Assembly: GCA_036638975.1 (NCBI GenBank)
Contig: JAVWJP010000016.1
Coordinates: 1 to 49,088 of the forward strand
Direction: 5' to 3'
DNA length: 49,088 nucleotides
Source of the DNA: JAVWJP01 sp036638975
Lineage (GTDB): Bacteria > Bacillota > Clostridia > Oscillospirales > Ruminococcaceae
Made by a program: the position numbers and the translations under genes. This document shows positions 25,824 to 34,944 of this stretch, piece by piece. The first letter of the stretch is position 1. Each line of letters begins with the position of its first letter. The notes under the pieces were generated by a model, which was not told where the DNA came from, searched no databases, and was given only the letters and a program-made list of their open reading frames with translations.

Positions 25824-25884
25824 ATAAATTTATACTAACTTTAATAAATACTAATTTTACTTATACTATTTCTTGTATTATAAT
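25824..25884 (+). promoter_or_regulatory. Promoter and LysR-binding region of the F420-ligase-like gene
   Basis: TTTACT (25856-25861), 17-nt spacer and TATAAT (25879-25884). Upstream are the palindrome ATAAATTTAT (25824-25833) and two ATACTAA repeats, candidates for LysR binding. Confidence 0.6.
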
Positions 25885-25918
25885 AGTTATATAAGAAAAA
25901 AGCAAGGAGCGATGTCAA

Positions 25919-27121
25919 ATGTCAAGAACTGTAGGGGCTGTTTCTCGCGGGATTCGTGCACCCATAATACGCAAGGGTGACGATTTAGCAAATATTGTTG
26001 TAAGCTCGGTTTTAGAAGCTGCGCAAAGCGAGGGCTTCGCTATTAACGAAAAAGATGTCATAGGCATAACAGAGGCCGTTGTGGCGCGTGCACAGGGCAA
26101 CTATGCCACAGTAGACAACATTGCGGACGATATTAAGCAGAAATTCCCGACAGGAGAGTTTGGCATACTTTTTCCAATAATGAGCCGAAACCGTTTTGCT
26201 ATATGCCTGCGCGGCATTGCACGCGGGGCAAAAAAGCTTACTATTATGATGAGCTACCCTTCCGACGAGGTTGGCAACGAGCTTGTAAGCCTCGATTTAT
26301 TGGACGAAAAGGGCGTAAACCCATGGACAGATGTACTGAGCGAAGAAAAATATCGCGAGCTTTTTGGCAGTAACCTGCACCGTTTTACAGGTGTCGATTA
26401 TATCACCTATTACCGTGAGCTTTGTGCCGAAGAAGGCGCAGAGGTTAATTTTATATTTGCAAACTCTGCCAAAGCTATTTTGGGCTACACAAAAAATGTT
26501 CTGGTGTGCGATATTCACACAAGGGTACGCAGTAAACGCCTTTTAAAAGACGCCGGGGCATCTGCCATATATGGGCTTGACGAGGTCATGTCAAAGCCTG
26601 TAAACGGCAGCGGGTTTAACGCCGACTATGGTCTTTTAGGTTCTAACAAGGCTACCGAGCAAAGCGTAAAGCTTTTTCCGCGCGATTGTGACGCATTTGT
26701 AGCAGATGTTCAGGCACATATGCTGCAAGCAACAGGCAAGCTTGTCGAGGTAATGGTTTACGGCGACGGTGCTTTTAAAGACCCTGTGGGCAAAATATGG
26801 GAGCTTGCAGACCCTGTAGTTTCCCCCGCATTTACAGCAGGGCTTATAGGGCAGCCTAACGAAGTAAAGCTAAAGTACCTTGCAGACAACAATTTTGCAG
26901 AGCTTTCGGGCGACGCGCTGCGCAGTGCCATAACCGATTATATTAAAAAACGCAAAACCGAGGAAGCCGTACAAGCTAAGGCAAGCATGGAAACACAGGG
27001 CACAACTCCGCGCCGCCTTACCGACCTTTTAGGTTCGCTGTGCGACTTGACTACAGGCAGCGGCGACAAGGGCACGCCTATAGTTTTAATACAAGGTTAT
27101 TTTGATAAATACGTCGATTAA
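25919..27121 (+). CDS. Coenzyme F420-0:L-glutamate ligase family protein
   Basis: This 400-residue protein resembles the F420_ligase (CofE) domain: N-terminal RGIRAPIIRKGDDLANIVV, DVIGITEAVVARAQGNY and a C-terminal part with YGDGAFKDPVGKIWELADP. True CofE adds glutamates to F420-0 and is usually about 250 residues. This longer form is common in clostridia, which are not known to make F420, so the substrate is open. Candidates are folate or another gamma-glutamyl acceptor. AAGGAG is 9 nt upstream; an out-of-frame ATG at 25912 opens only a short frame. A strong terminator follows. Confidence 0.75.
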   Translation: MSRTVGAVSRGIRAPIIRKGDDLANIVVSSVLEAAQSEGFAINEKDVIGITEAVVARAQGNYATVDNIADDIKQKFPTGEFGILFPIMSRNRFAICLRGIARGAKKLTIMMSYPSDEVGNELVSLDLLDEKGVNPWTDVLSEEKYRELFGSNLHRFTGVDYITYYRELCAEEGAEVNFIFANSAKAILGYTKNVLVCDIHTRVRSKRLLKDAGASAIYGLDEVMSKPVNGSGFNADYGLLGSNKATEQSVKLFPRDCDAFVADVQAHMLQATGKLVEVMVYGDGAFKDPVGKIWELADPVVSPAFTAGLIGQPNEVKLKYLADNNFAELSGDALRSAITDYIKKRKTEEAVQAKASMETQGTTPRRLTDLLGSLCDLTTGSGDKGTPIVLIQGYFDKYVD

Positions 27122-27132
27122 TATACTTTGCA

Positions 27133-27168
27133 AAAGCGGACAGACCCTTGGGTTATGTCCGCTTTTTT
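27133..27168 (+). terminator. Terminator after the F420-ligase-like gene
   Basis: AAAGCGGACA pairs perfectly with TGTCCGCTTT, with an inner ACCC/GGGT hairpin, and ends in TTTTTT. Confidence 0.9.
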
Positions 27169-27241
27169 GCTCTATTGTATGCAAAGCGTCAAAGTGATAT
27201 ACTTGTTATAAATTAAACTTACAAGTTAAAGAGGCGATATT

Positions 27242-27976
27242 TTGGTAAATACAGTGCTTATAACAGGGGCTTCACGCGGCATTGGTGCGCGCTGTGCCGA
27301 GGTACTTGCAGCCGATGGCTGGCAGGTAGCCATAAACTATAATAAGAGCGAAGTAAAGGCAAAAACACTCGCTTCCAAAATAAACGCATCCGGCGGCAAG
27401 GCATTTGCTGTACAGGCAGATGTTTCAAGCGCTTTAGAGGTGCGGCGCATGGCAAGCCTTATCGAAGCGCATTTTGGCACTATAACCGCACTTGTAAACA
27501 ATGCGGGAATAGCACAGCAAAAGCTCTTTACAGAAATTACGGAGGACGACTGGGACAAAATGTTTGACGTAAATGTAAAGGGTATGTACCTCTGCGCGCA
27601 GGCAGTTTCTCGCGTAATGATATCGGAACATAAAGGGAAAATACTAAACATAGGCAGCATATGGGGGCTTTGCGGCGGTAGCTGCGAGGTTCATTATTCG
27701 GCGGCAAAGGCGGCTGTTTGCGGCTTTACAAAGGCGCTTGCAAAAGAGCTTGCGCCCTCCGGCATTACTGTAAACTGCGTTGCACCCGGTGTTATAGACA
27801 CCGAAATGAACGCCGCGCTTACGCAAAACGACATTTTACAGCTAAAAAACGAAACTCCGCTTGGTATGCTTGGCACAACAAATGACATTGCAAGCCTTGT
27901 GGCGTTTTTACTAAGTGAAAAAGCTGCTTTTATTACAGGGCAGATAATAAGCCCTAACGGCGGCTTTGTTATATAA
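27242..27976 (+). CDS. SDR family oxidoreductase (FabG-like)
   Basis: This 244-residue classical short-chain dehydrogenase has the cofactor motif TGASRGIG at residues 9-16, NNAG near residue 88, catalytic Ser in IGSIWG, and YSAAK with catalytic Tyr and Lys. It ends GQIISPNGGFVI, as FabG-type proteins do. 3-Oxoacyl-ACP reductase is the closest generic call, but the lack of other fatty-acid genes nearby leaves the substrate open. The start is TTG behind GAGG (27230-27233). The LUD gene follows after 17 nt and probably shares its transcript. Confidence 0.88.
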   Translation: MVNTVLITGASRGIGARCAEVLAADGWQVAINYNKSEVKAKTLASKINASGGKAFAVQADVSSALEVRRMASLIEAHFGTITALVNNAGIAQQKLFTEITEDDWDKMFDVNVKGMYLCAQAVSRVMISEHKGKILNIGSIWGLCGGSCEVHYSAAKAAVCGFTKALAKELAPSGITVNCVAPGVIDTEMNAALTQNDILQLKNETPLGMLGTTNDIASLVAFLLSEKAAFITGQIISPNGGFVI

Positions 27977-27993
27977 GAGAAAGGACTGATTAC

Positions 27994-28662
27994 ATGGACA
28001 AAAATGTAAAAGCAATTGTAGAAAAGCGCATAGCAAAAACCATAGCTGCACTTGAAAAAAACAACATGGCAGGGTATTACGTAGAAGCAAAAGAGGACGT
28101 ACCCGCAAAGGTTGCAGAGCTTTTGCAAGAGGGCTGTACAGTTGCCTTTGGCGGCTCTGAAAGCCTTAAACAATGCGGAGTTATGGAGCTTTTACGAAAC
28201 GGTAAATACAAGGTTTACGACAGAGAGCTTTGCCCAAAAGAAGAAAAAGAAAAAGTACAGCGAATGGCATTTTTTGCCGACGCTTTTTTGTGCAGCAGCA
28301 ACGCAATAACAGAAAACGGCGAGCTTTACAATGTTGACGGCATTGGCGGGCGCACTGCCGCCATAGTTTACGGGCCAAAATCTGTCATTATTGTAGCGGG
28401 CTACAACAAGCTTTGCAAGGATATTGCAAAAGCATCGGTTCGTGTAAAATCTATTGCAGCACCCGCAAATTGCCAGCGTCTTGGCTGTGACACCTACTGT
28501 AAAGCAAACGGCGAATGCGCGGCTTTCAGTAAGGGTAACCAGTACATAACAACGGGCTGTTCCTCTCCGTCGCGCATATGCTGCTCGTTTGTAATAAGTG
28601 CACAGCAGCGTATAAAGAACAGGATAAAAGTTATACTTGTGGGCGAAGAACTCGGGTACTAA
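27994..28662 (+). CDS. LUD domain (LutC/YkgG-type, DUF162) protein
   Basis: This 222-residue protein has the LUD domain of lactate-utilisation proteins: TVAFGGSESLKQCGVMELL, FLCSSNAITENGELYNVDGIGGRTAAIVYGP and VIIVAGYNKLCKDIAKA. This is the stand-alone clostridial type, without the iron-sulfur partner LutB beside it. The C-terminal half is unusually Cys-rich (NCQRLGCDTYC and CSSPSRICCS), which might ligate metal. The partner reaction is unknown. AAAGGA precedes the ATG. It shares a bidirectional terminator with the convergent operon. Confidence 0.85.
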   Translation: MDKNVKAIVEKRIAKTIAALEKNNMAGYYVEAKEDVPAKVAELLQEGCTVAFGGSESLKQCGVMELLRNGKYKVYDRELCPKEEKEKVQRMAFFADAFLCSSNAITENGELYNVDGIGGRTAAIVYGPKSVIIVAGYNKLCKDIAKASVRVKSIAAPANCQRLGCDTYCKANGECAAFSKGNQYITTGCSSPSRICCSFVISAQQRIKNRIKVILVGEELGY

Positions 28663-28755
28663 TACCGCCTTAATTAAACATAATTGTGCTCTATATTTAG
28701 TATACAAAAGGTTTATTTGTCTAATTATAAAACTATTTGTATAATATATTGTCAT

Positions 28756-28802
28756 AAAAACAAGCGGCTGCTGAATTTAAACTCAGCTTCCGCTTGTTTT
28801 TT
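28756..28802. terminator. Bidirectional terminator between convergent operons
   Basis: AAAAACAAGCGG pairs with CCGCTTGTTTTTT, with an inner GCTGA/TCAGC hairpin. It has T runs on both strands, so it can end both the LUD transcript and the seven-gene minus-strand operon. Confidence 0.9.
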
Positions 28803-28823
28803 ATCGCTATTATATTTATTTTC

Positions 28824-29768
28824 TCAAGATGAGCTGGTGTCTTCTGAAGACGAGCTGTCACTCGCAGAAGATGACCGGCTGCTGCCCTGTGATGATGCAC
28901 TGCTCTCGGACATCGAAAGACTGCTTGCATCTGCAAAAGCTTCGCTTACCGACGCGCTGGCAGATGCCTCCGATTTAGCTTCACTTGCACTCGCATCTCC
29001 CCCACTTGTGCTTTCCTCCGCCTCTGTTGCAGAAGACACCTCCGGAGTAACCTGAGAATTTGTGGGAGCTATAGGTATTGCCAGCTCCTCGGCATTTTTA
29101 ATCGAGATTATATTGTAACCGCTTTTTACTTTTTTAAGCACGACGGTCATAACCTTATCAGGGTCAGGCTCGTAAGTATTTCCGTCCGCATCGGTCTGCC
29201 ACAGGTTCCCCGGTGGTATATAGCCGACATCTAGAGTGTAAATATCGCCCTTGCTAGAAACCTTCAAAATTCTTGGCGTATATACTGCCATCTGCGAAAT
29301 CATAGGTATACTGTACATTTTAGTTTCCGGGTTGTATTTTATCTGTTCTTCGTAGTTATCTATGCTTTGATGCTGCAGCTTAACCTCTGTGCCGTAAAGC
29401 TTTGCCGCCTGCACCTCTACATCACTTGCCGCGACAACTACACCTTGGTCGTCCTTTGTAAGGTTATCACGGTTTTTTGACAGCAAAACGCTCCATATGG
29501 ACGATTGCAAAATCATAAGCGGGTCAGCCTGCTGCGGCGATTCAAAATCTCCGGGGTCAAGCATTACAAGCGGCAGCAAAAAATGCTCGAGCTTTTGCTT
29601 CTCTTTACTGTTGTCAAGCAGCCGACCTGTTAAATTAACACTGCCTATTGCCACCGTTATTACACCCACCACCGCCATAACAAAAACCACAGCGCCTATA
29701 GTTGCCATAGTTTTGCGCTTGCGGCGGCTCATTGTTGTTTTAACAAGGCTTGCTCTCTTATTCTCCAT
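28824..29768 (-). CDS. Membrane-anchored protein of unknown function with Ser-rich tail
   Basis: This 314-residue protein has a basic N-terminus (KTTMSRRKRKTMA), one hydrophobic helix at about residues 22-42, an extracytoplasmic domain of about 200 residues with no family I recognise, and a C-terminal tail from about residue 243 made mostly of Ser, Ala, Glu and Asp. The tail looks like a low-complexity wall-spanning or flexible region. It is the last gene of the glyA operon and starts within a few bases of the proA stop, which suggests coupling. Single-helix anchoring with the C-terminus outside follows from the positive N-terminus (inference). Confidence 0.7.
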   Translation of the reverse strand: MENKRASLVKTTMSRRKRKTMATIGAVVFVMAVVGVITVAIGSVNLTGRLLDNSKEKQKLEHFLLPLVMLDPGDFESPQQADPLMILQSSIWSVLLSKNRDNLTKDDQGVVVAASDVEVQAAKLYGTEVKLQHQSIDNYEEQIKYNPETKMYSIPMISQMAVYTPRILKVSSKGDIYTLDVGYIPPGNLWQTDADGNTYEPDPDKVMTVVLKKVKSGYNIISIKNAEELAIPIAPTNSQVTPEVSSATEAEESTSGGDASASEAKSEASASASVSEAFADASSLSMSESSASSQGSSRSSSASDSSSSEDTSSS

Positions 29769-31010
29769 CTATCTAACCTGTCCCTCTCCGTATATAAGAT
29801 ATTTGTAGGTAGTCATTTCTCGCAGCCCCATAGGGCCTCTTGCGTGTAGCTTTTGGGTAGAAATACCTATCTCTGCACCCAAACCAAACTCTCCGCCGTC
29901 TGTAAAGCGTGTCGAGGCATTTACATACACAGCCGCCGCGTCCACTCTTTGCATAAAGTATTGGCTGTTTTTATAGTTACTTGTCACAATACATTCACTG
30001 TGGCGCGTACCGTACTTTTCTATATGTGTCAAAGCTTCATCTATATTGTCAACCACCCGCACCGCCAATATATAGTCTAAAAACTCCGTTGCGTAGTCTT
30101 CATCGGTGGCAGGCGTTGCATTTTTTAAAAGTGAGCAAGTGCGCGGACAGCCTAAAAGCTTTACACCATGCTCTGTTAAGGCTTTTGCGGCAGACGGCAA
30201 AAAGTTTTTTGCAACAGCGCTGTGCACCAGTAAGGTTTCGGCGGCATTGCACACCGACGGGCGCTGTGCCTTTGCGTTTACTATTATGTCCTCTGCCATT
30301 TTAAGGTCGGCGCTTTCGTCAACGTACACATGGCAGTTGCCTGTGCCCGTTTCTATAACCGGCACTGTGGCATTTTGGACAACAGTTTTTATAAGTCCCC
30401 TGCCTCCTCGCGGAATAAGCACATCTAGGTAAGCCGAAAGCCGCATAAGCTCGTTTGCACTCTCGCGGCTTGTGTCCTCCACAAGCGTTATGCAGTCCGA
30501 CGGCAAAAACGGCTCTATAGCCCCGCGCATAATGCCGGCAAGCACAATATTCGTTTTTATAGCCTCTCGCCCGCCGCGCAAAACACAGGCATTGCCCGCT
30601 TTAAGGCATAAAACAGCCGCATCTACGGTTACATTCGGGCGCGCCTCGTAAATAATACCTATAACACCAAGCGGCACACGGGTTTTTACTATCTTTATTC
30701 CGTTGGGACGTGTAAGCCCGCCAAGTACCTCGCCTATAGGGTCTTCTAGCACTGCAACACTGCGCGCTGCCTGTGCCACACCCTGCAAGCGCTCTTTAGT
30801 AAGGGTAAGCCTGTCAAGCATAGCTTCACTTATGCCCTCTGCGCGTGCGGCTGATGTGTCTTGCTCGTTTGCCGCAAGCACTTCATCACAATGGCTCAAA
30901 AGTGCATCTGCCACCGCATTTAAAGCTTTGGCTTTTGTCCCGCTGCTTGCGCCCGCAAGACAGCAGCTTGCTTTTTTCGCCCTCGCTCCAAGTTCTTCAA
31001 GCTTAGTCAC
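29769..31010 (-). CDS. proA: Glutamate-5-semialdehyde dehydrogenase
   Basis: This 413-residue aldehyde dehydrogenase-fold enzyme reduces glutamyl-5-phosphate to the semialdehyde in proline synthesis. Recognisable segments are RVPLGVIGIIYEARPNVTVDA, CVLRGGREAIKTN, LIPRGGRGLIK, the catalytic Cys region AQRPSVCNAAETLLVH, and ERYGTRHSE-like IEKYGTRHSECIV. GTG 31010 is chosen because GGAGG lies just upstream; the longer frame to 31079 runs into proB and has no ribosome binding site. It is 16 nt after proB. Confidence 0.95.
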   Translation of the reverse strand: MTKLEELGARAKKASCCLAGASSGTKAKALNAVADALLSHCDEVLAANEQDTSAARAEGISEAMLDRLTLTKERLQGVAQAARSVAVLEDPIGEVLGGLTRPNGIKIVKTRVPLGVIGIIYEARPNVTVDAAVLCLKAGNACVLRGGREAIKTNIVLAGIMRGAIEPFLPSDCITLVEDTSRESANELMRLSAYLDVLIPRGGRGLIKTVVQNATVPVIETGTGNCHVYVDESADLKMAEDIIVNAKAQRPSVCNAAETLLVHSAVAKNFLPSAAKALTEHGVKLLGCPRTCSLLKNATPATDEDYATEFLDYILAVRVVDNIDEALTHIEKYGTRHSECIVTSNYKNSQYFMQRVDAAAVYVNASTRFTDGGEFGLGAEIGISTQKLHARGPMGLREMTTYKYLIYGEGQVR

Positions 31011-31026
31011 AATGCCGCCTCCAATA

Positions 31027-31815
31027 TTATTTTTTTGCAACAAAATGTGTTCCCGTTTCTTTTCCGTCAAATAAATCATAAAGCAGCTTAGGCTCTTTAC
31101 CGTTTATAATTGCCATGTCAACACCTGCACCGCAAGCAAGCCTTGCCGCGTGGATTTTAGTTTGCATACCGCCCGTGCCGCGTGCAGAGCCCGCCCCGCC
31201 CGCCGCCTCGGCTATGCTCTCATCTATTAAAGTAACCTGACGTATAAGCTTTGCGGCTTTATTGGTGCGCGGGTCTGCATCATAAAGCCCGTCTATGTCA
31301 CTCATTATAACAAGCGCGTCTGCCCCTGTAAGCACAGCCACAAGCGCAGATAGCGTGTCATTATCTCCAAATTCTATTTCTTCAACAGAAACTGTATCGT
31401 TCTCGTTGACTATAGGTATAGTGTTCATCTCTAAAAGGCGCTCAAAGGCATTTACACAGTTTCTCTTGCGCTCCTCATTCTCTATTACATCGCGAGTTAA
31501 AAGCACCTGCGCCACATTGTGGCTGTAGGACGAAAAAAGCTTATCGTACATATACATAAGCTCGCACTGCCCTATAGCCGCCACAGCCTGTTTGGACGGA
31601 GTGTCGGAGGGTCGTTCTCTTTCGCCCAGCTTACCCATGCCAACCGCTATAGCACCGCTTGAAACAAGTATTATATCTTTACCGCTGTTCTTAATATCGG
31701 CAAGCACCTTTACAAGGCTTTCTATGCGCCGTATATTCACAAGCCCGGTTTCGTGCGTAAGTGTAGAGGTTCCTACCTTTACAACTATTCTTTTTGCCTC
31801 TTTAAAACAGTTCAA
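31027..31815 (-). CDS. proB: Glutamate 5-kinase, short form without PUA domain
   Basis: This 262-residue amino-acid kinase phosphorylates the gamma-carboxyl of glutamate, the first step of proline synthesis. RIVVKVGTSTLT, IILVSSGAIAVGM, IPIVNENDTVSVEEI and GTGGMQTKIHAA are diagnostic. It lacks the C-terminal PUA domain of the enterobacterial enzyme, as many Firmicute enzymes do. The start is TTG behind GGGGAAG; an ATG 7 nt upstream is out of frame. It pairs with proA downstream; proC is not in the window. Confidence 0.94.
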   Translation of the reverse strand: MNCFKEAKRIVVKVGTSTLTHETGLVNIRRIESLVKVLADIKNSGKDIILVSSGAIAVGMGKLGERERPSDTPSKQAVAAIGQCELMYMYDKLFSSYSHNVAQVLLTRDVIENEERKRNCVNAFERLLEMNTIPIVNENDTVSVEEIEFGDNDTLSALVAVLTGADALVIMSDIDGLYDADPRTNKAAKLIRQVTLIDESIAEAAGGAGSARGTGGMQTKIHAARLACGAGVDMAIINGKEPKLLYDLFDGKETGTHFVAKK

Positions 31816-31834
31816 ATCATCTTCCCCATTCTTG

Positions 31835-33115
31835 CTATTTTTGTGCTGACGCCTCCGTGGCTTCTTCTGCCGGCGGTGTATAAGTTACCCTAAGCTTTAC
31901 AATACGTTGGTCGTCCATTTGCTCTACCACAACATTTAAAGCGTCATAGCTAAAGCCCTCGCCAACCTTTGGAATATGCTCAAGCTCCTCAAGTGCCCAG
32001 CCGCCTATAGTAGTATATTCGCAGCTAAAGCCCTTGCTGTTGTAGTCTATTGTGTCAAAAAAATCTTCAATATTGCAGTCACCCTGTACATCATAGGTGT
32101 TTTCTGCAACGCTTATAATTTCTTCTGTAACCTCGTCGCTTTCGTCCCAAATTTCTCCTACAAGCTCCTCCAATATATCCTCCATTGTTACAAGCCCCAG
32201 CGTACCGCCATATTCGTCTGTAACAATAGCCATATGCAGCTTGCGGCGTTTAAATTCATTTAAGAGCTCAGATATTTTTTTGGAACGGTAAACATAAAGG
32301 CATTCGCGCACCATGCTTCGCACATCAAAGCCGCTGCCCTGCACATATGCCTTTAGCAAATCCTTGCCGTGCAAAACCCCTATAACATTATCTATACTGC
32401 CCTCGTAAACAGGTATGCGCGAATACCCGTATGACACCGCCGCTTCAAGAATCTCGCTCAAATCATCGTCGATATCTATAGCCGTCATGTCTACGCGCGG
32501 TATAAGTATTTCTTGCACCGTAGTGTCGTCAAAATCTAAAGCCGACTGTATTATGTCGCTTTCCTGCTCGTCTAAAACTCCCTCGACCTCGCTGTTTTGT
32601 ATAATAGTTTTAAGCTCCTGCCCCGTTACAGACGGCTCCTCCTCGTGCTCCTTGCTCTTTACAATTTTTTGCAGCTTTATAAAGAACCAAGAAATCGGTG
32701 ACAAAACCGTCTGTAAAAAAAGCAGTGGCTTTGCCACTTTTAAGGCAATTGCCTCGGCGTTTGCCTTAGCGTAGCTTTTTGGCAGTATCTCACCAAAGGC
32801 AAGCACCAAAATGGTGAGCACCACAGTAGAAACCGCCGCGCCGGAAGCGCCCATAAGTGCAGTTGCAACAACTGTTGCCAGCGATGAAGCCGAGAGGTTT
32901 ACAACATTGTTTCCTATAAGTATTGTAGAGAGCATTCTGTCGTAATTTTCGGTTACACGCATGGCAAGCTTCGCACGCTCGTCACCGTTGTCTGCCATAT
33001 TTTGCAGACGTATGCGGTTAAGTGACGAAAAGGCTGTTTCAGATGCTGAGAAAAAAGCAGATGCCATAAGAAGCAATATTAAAATAAGGTATAGTACGGG
33101 TCGGGGTGTGTCCAA
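31835..33115 (-). CDS. CNNM/CorC-HlyC family membrane protein (DUF21 plus CBS)
   Basis: This 426-residue protein has an N-terminal DUF21 membrane domain with about three to four helices (residues 1 to about 145; FFSASETAFSSLNRIRL is characteristic), a CBS pair at about 200-325 (ILIPRVDMTAIDID, IVTDEYGGTLGLVTMEDILEELVGEI) and a C-terminal CorC_HlyC domain. The family is labelled hemolysin-like but members act in Mg2+ or Co2+ transport or resistance. The TTG start at 33115 has a weak ribosome binding site, so the start is less certain than the rest. Confidence 0.9.
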   Translation of the reverse strand: MDTPRPVLYLILILLLMASAFFSASETAFSSLNRIRLQNMADNGDERAKLAMRVTENYDRMLSTILIGNNVVNLSASSLATVVATALMGASGAAVSTVVLTILVLAFGEILPKSYAKANAEAIALKVAKPLLFLQTVLSPISWFFIKLQKIVKSKEHEEEPSVTGQELKTIIQNSEVEGVLDEQESDIIQSALDFDDTTVQEILIPRVDMTAIDIDDDLSEILEAAVSYGYSRIPVYEGSIDNVIGVLHGKDLLKAYVQGSGFDVRSMVRECLYVYRSKKISELLNEFKRRKLHMAIVTDEYGGTLGLVTMEDILEELVGEIWDESDEVTEEIISVAENTYDVQGDCNIEDFFDTIDYNSKGFSCEYTTIGGWALEELEHIPKVGEGFSYDALNVVVEQMDDQRIVKLRVTYTPPAEEATEASAQK

Positions 33116-33153
33116 GAAAAATCAACTCTACTTTCGTGTTTTGTGCGGTAAGC

Positions 33154-33633
33154 TTATTTAATAAAAAGTGCCGCTATTACGGTAATAAGCAAGGGAAGTG
33201 CTATTATTACAGGCGCTTTAAGTGCCTGCGCGAGAAACTTTAAATGCTGAGTACGGCTTACGCCATCTCTCATCATGTCGTCGGCTGTTTGCTCATGCTG
33301 CTCTGTTTCATTTGCAGGCGGCTCGTCCTGCGACTTCACTGCTGCACCTCCGTCAAGTGCGGTACCGTCCATAGCAGCGCTGTTAAACTCCGGCACAGGC
33401 GGCTGAGGTTTTTCCTTTACGGCAACGTGAGGCACCTGCCGCACATTGTATATAGCAAGAAAAAGCGGTACTGCAAGCAGTGTCCAATAAACTATATTTA
33501 TCTCTTTAAACTTTAAAACCACTGCCAGCATATACGCAAGCGGGCATATTAAAAACCAGATTAGAACATAAAGCTGTCTTATTTTTTTCTCTTGCTTGTC
33601 GCTCATTTTTTTTGGAATGTTATTTGTTTTCAT
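33154..33633 (-). CDS. Small membrane protein of unknown function
   Basis: This 159-residue protein has two hydrophobic helices near the N-terminus (about 22-40 and 47-63), a Pro/Glu/Gln-rich soluble middle (about 72-130) and one helix at the C-terminus (LKAPVIIALPLLITVIAALFIK). I recognise no family. Its ATG overlaps the rarA stop (ATGA), and GGAGGG lies upstream inside rarA, so it is a genuine coupled gene. The position between rarA and a CNNM gene gives no functional hint. Confidence 0.75.
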   Translation of the reverse strand: MKTNNIPKKMSDKQEKKIRQLYVLIWFLICPLAYMLAVVLKFKEINIVYWTLLAVPLFLAIYNVRQVPHVAVKEKPQPPVPEFNSAAMDGTALDGGAAVKSQDEPPANETEQHEQTADDMMRDGVSRTQHLKFLAQALKAPVIIALPLLITVIAALFIK

Positions 33634-34913
33634 GTCTTTTTACCCTCCGTCTGTCGTACCATTTCTCGGTAAGCCATTGCCATCTGCTCGGTTTTGTTTT
33701 CTCCAAAATTATAATATACCTTGTCTTTTATCTCGTTGGGCAAATACTGCTGACGCACCCAGTGGTTTGGATAATCGTGCGGATATTTATAGAACTGCCC
33801 TTTTTCCTCCACCTCTGCGCCATCACAGTGCTTGTTTTGCAAGGCTCGCGGGATATTGCCTGTTTTGCCCACCTTTACATCTGCCACAGCCGCCGCCATA
33901 GCAAGATATGCCGAGTTCGACTTTGGCGCGGTGCACATTAAAATAACAGCTTCTGCAAGCGGAAGCTGTGCCTCAGGCAGCCCCAGCTGCAATGCCGCAT
34001 CTACACAGCTTTTTACTATAGTTATTGCAATAGGGTACGCAAGCCCCACATCCTCCGCCGCCATAACCGTAAGGCGTCTGCAAGCCGAGAGCAAATCTCC
34101 CGCTTCCAAAAGCCGTGCCAAATAGTGCAAGGCAGCGTTTTCGTCAGAGCCGCGGACAGATTTTTGCAAGGCTGAAACTATGTCGTAATGCGCCTCACCG
34201 TCCTTGTCATAGCGCATGGCACTGCGCTGTGCCACCTGCAAAGCATAGTCCATTGTTACAGTGCGTACACCGTCTTTTTCGGGCACTGCCGCCAGCGTGC
34301 ACAGCTCTGCCGCATTAACAGCCTTGCGCACATCTCCGCCGCAGCTCTCGGCAATGTAACCTATAACCTCGTCGCTTACGGCAACCTTACAGCCTAGCTC
34401 TGTACCCATTGCATCAAAGGCACGTTTTACAGCCGGAATAATTTCATCTGCCGTTACAGGCTTAAACTCAAACACTGTGCTTCTGCTTAAAATAGCGTTA
34501 TAAACGTAAAAATACGGGTTCTCGGTGGTAGAGGCTATAAGCGTTACCTGTCCGTTCTCTATAAACTCAAGCAAACTTTGCTGTTGCTTCTTGTTAAGAT
34601 ATTGTATCTCATCAAGGTAAAGCAAAACCCCGCTAAGCCCGCCAAAGGTATCGCACTCGGCAACAACAGCTTTAATGTCGGCAGTAGATGCAGTTGTCCC
34701 GTTAAGCTTAAAAAGCTTTTTGCCTGCCGCCTTTGCAATAATGCGGGCAACTGTGGTTTTACCGACACCTGAGGGACCATAGAAGATTAAGTTTGGCACA
34801 TTACCGCTTTCGGCTATACGCCGCAGCACCTTGCCGCTGCCCAAAATATGGCGCTGCCCCACAACCTCGTCTAAAGTCTGTGGGCGTATTTTATCTGCAA
34901 GCGGTGATGACAC
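33630..34913 (-). CDS. rarA: Replication-associated recombination protein A (RarA/MgsA)
   Basis: This 427-residue AAA+ ATPase is related to clamp-loader subunits and acts at stalled replication forks. Walker A is GPSGVGKTT (residues 46-54), Walker B LLYLDEIQ (about 97-104), and sensor 1 lies in LIASTTENPYFYVYNAILSRS. The C-terminal MgsA half contains KSVRGSDENAALHYLARLLEAGD and AAEDVGLAYP, and ends YLPNEIKDKVYY. The start is GTG with GGAGGTG upstream. It sits 31 nt after glyA in the same operon. Confidence 0.93.
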   Translation of the reverse strand: MSSPLADKIRPQTLDEVVGQRHILGSGKVLRRIAESGNVPNLIFYGPSGVGKTTVARIIAKAAGKKLFKLNGTTASTADIKAVVAECDTFGGLSGVLLYLDEIQYLNKKQQQSLLEFIENGQVTLIASTTENPYFYVYNAILSRSTVFEFKPVTADEIIPAVKRAFDAMGTELGCKVAVSDEVIGYIAESCGGDVRKAVNAAELCTLAAVPEKDGVRTVTMDYALQVAQRSAMRYDKDGEAHYDIVSALQKSVRGSDENAALHYLARLLEAGDLLSACRRLTVMAAEDVGLAYPIAITIVKSCVDAALQLGLPEAQLPLAEAVILMCTAPKSNSAYLAMAAAVADVKVGKTGNIPRALQNKHCDGAEVEEKGQFYKYPHDYPNHWVRQQYLPNEIKDKVYYNFGENKTEQMAMAYREMVRQTEGKKT

Positions 34914-34944
34914 ACGCCCACCTCCATTTTACAGTAGCTCAATA

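Noticed and set aside
31011..31079. Longer proA start at 31079
   Set aside because: It overlaps the end of proB and lacks a ribosome binding site, whereas GTG 31010 has GGAGG.
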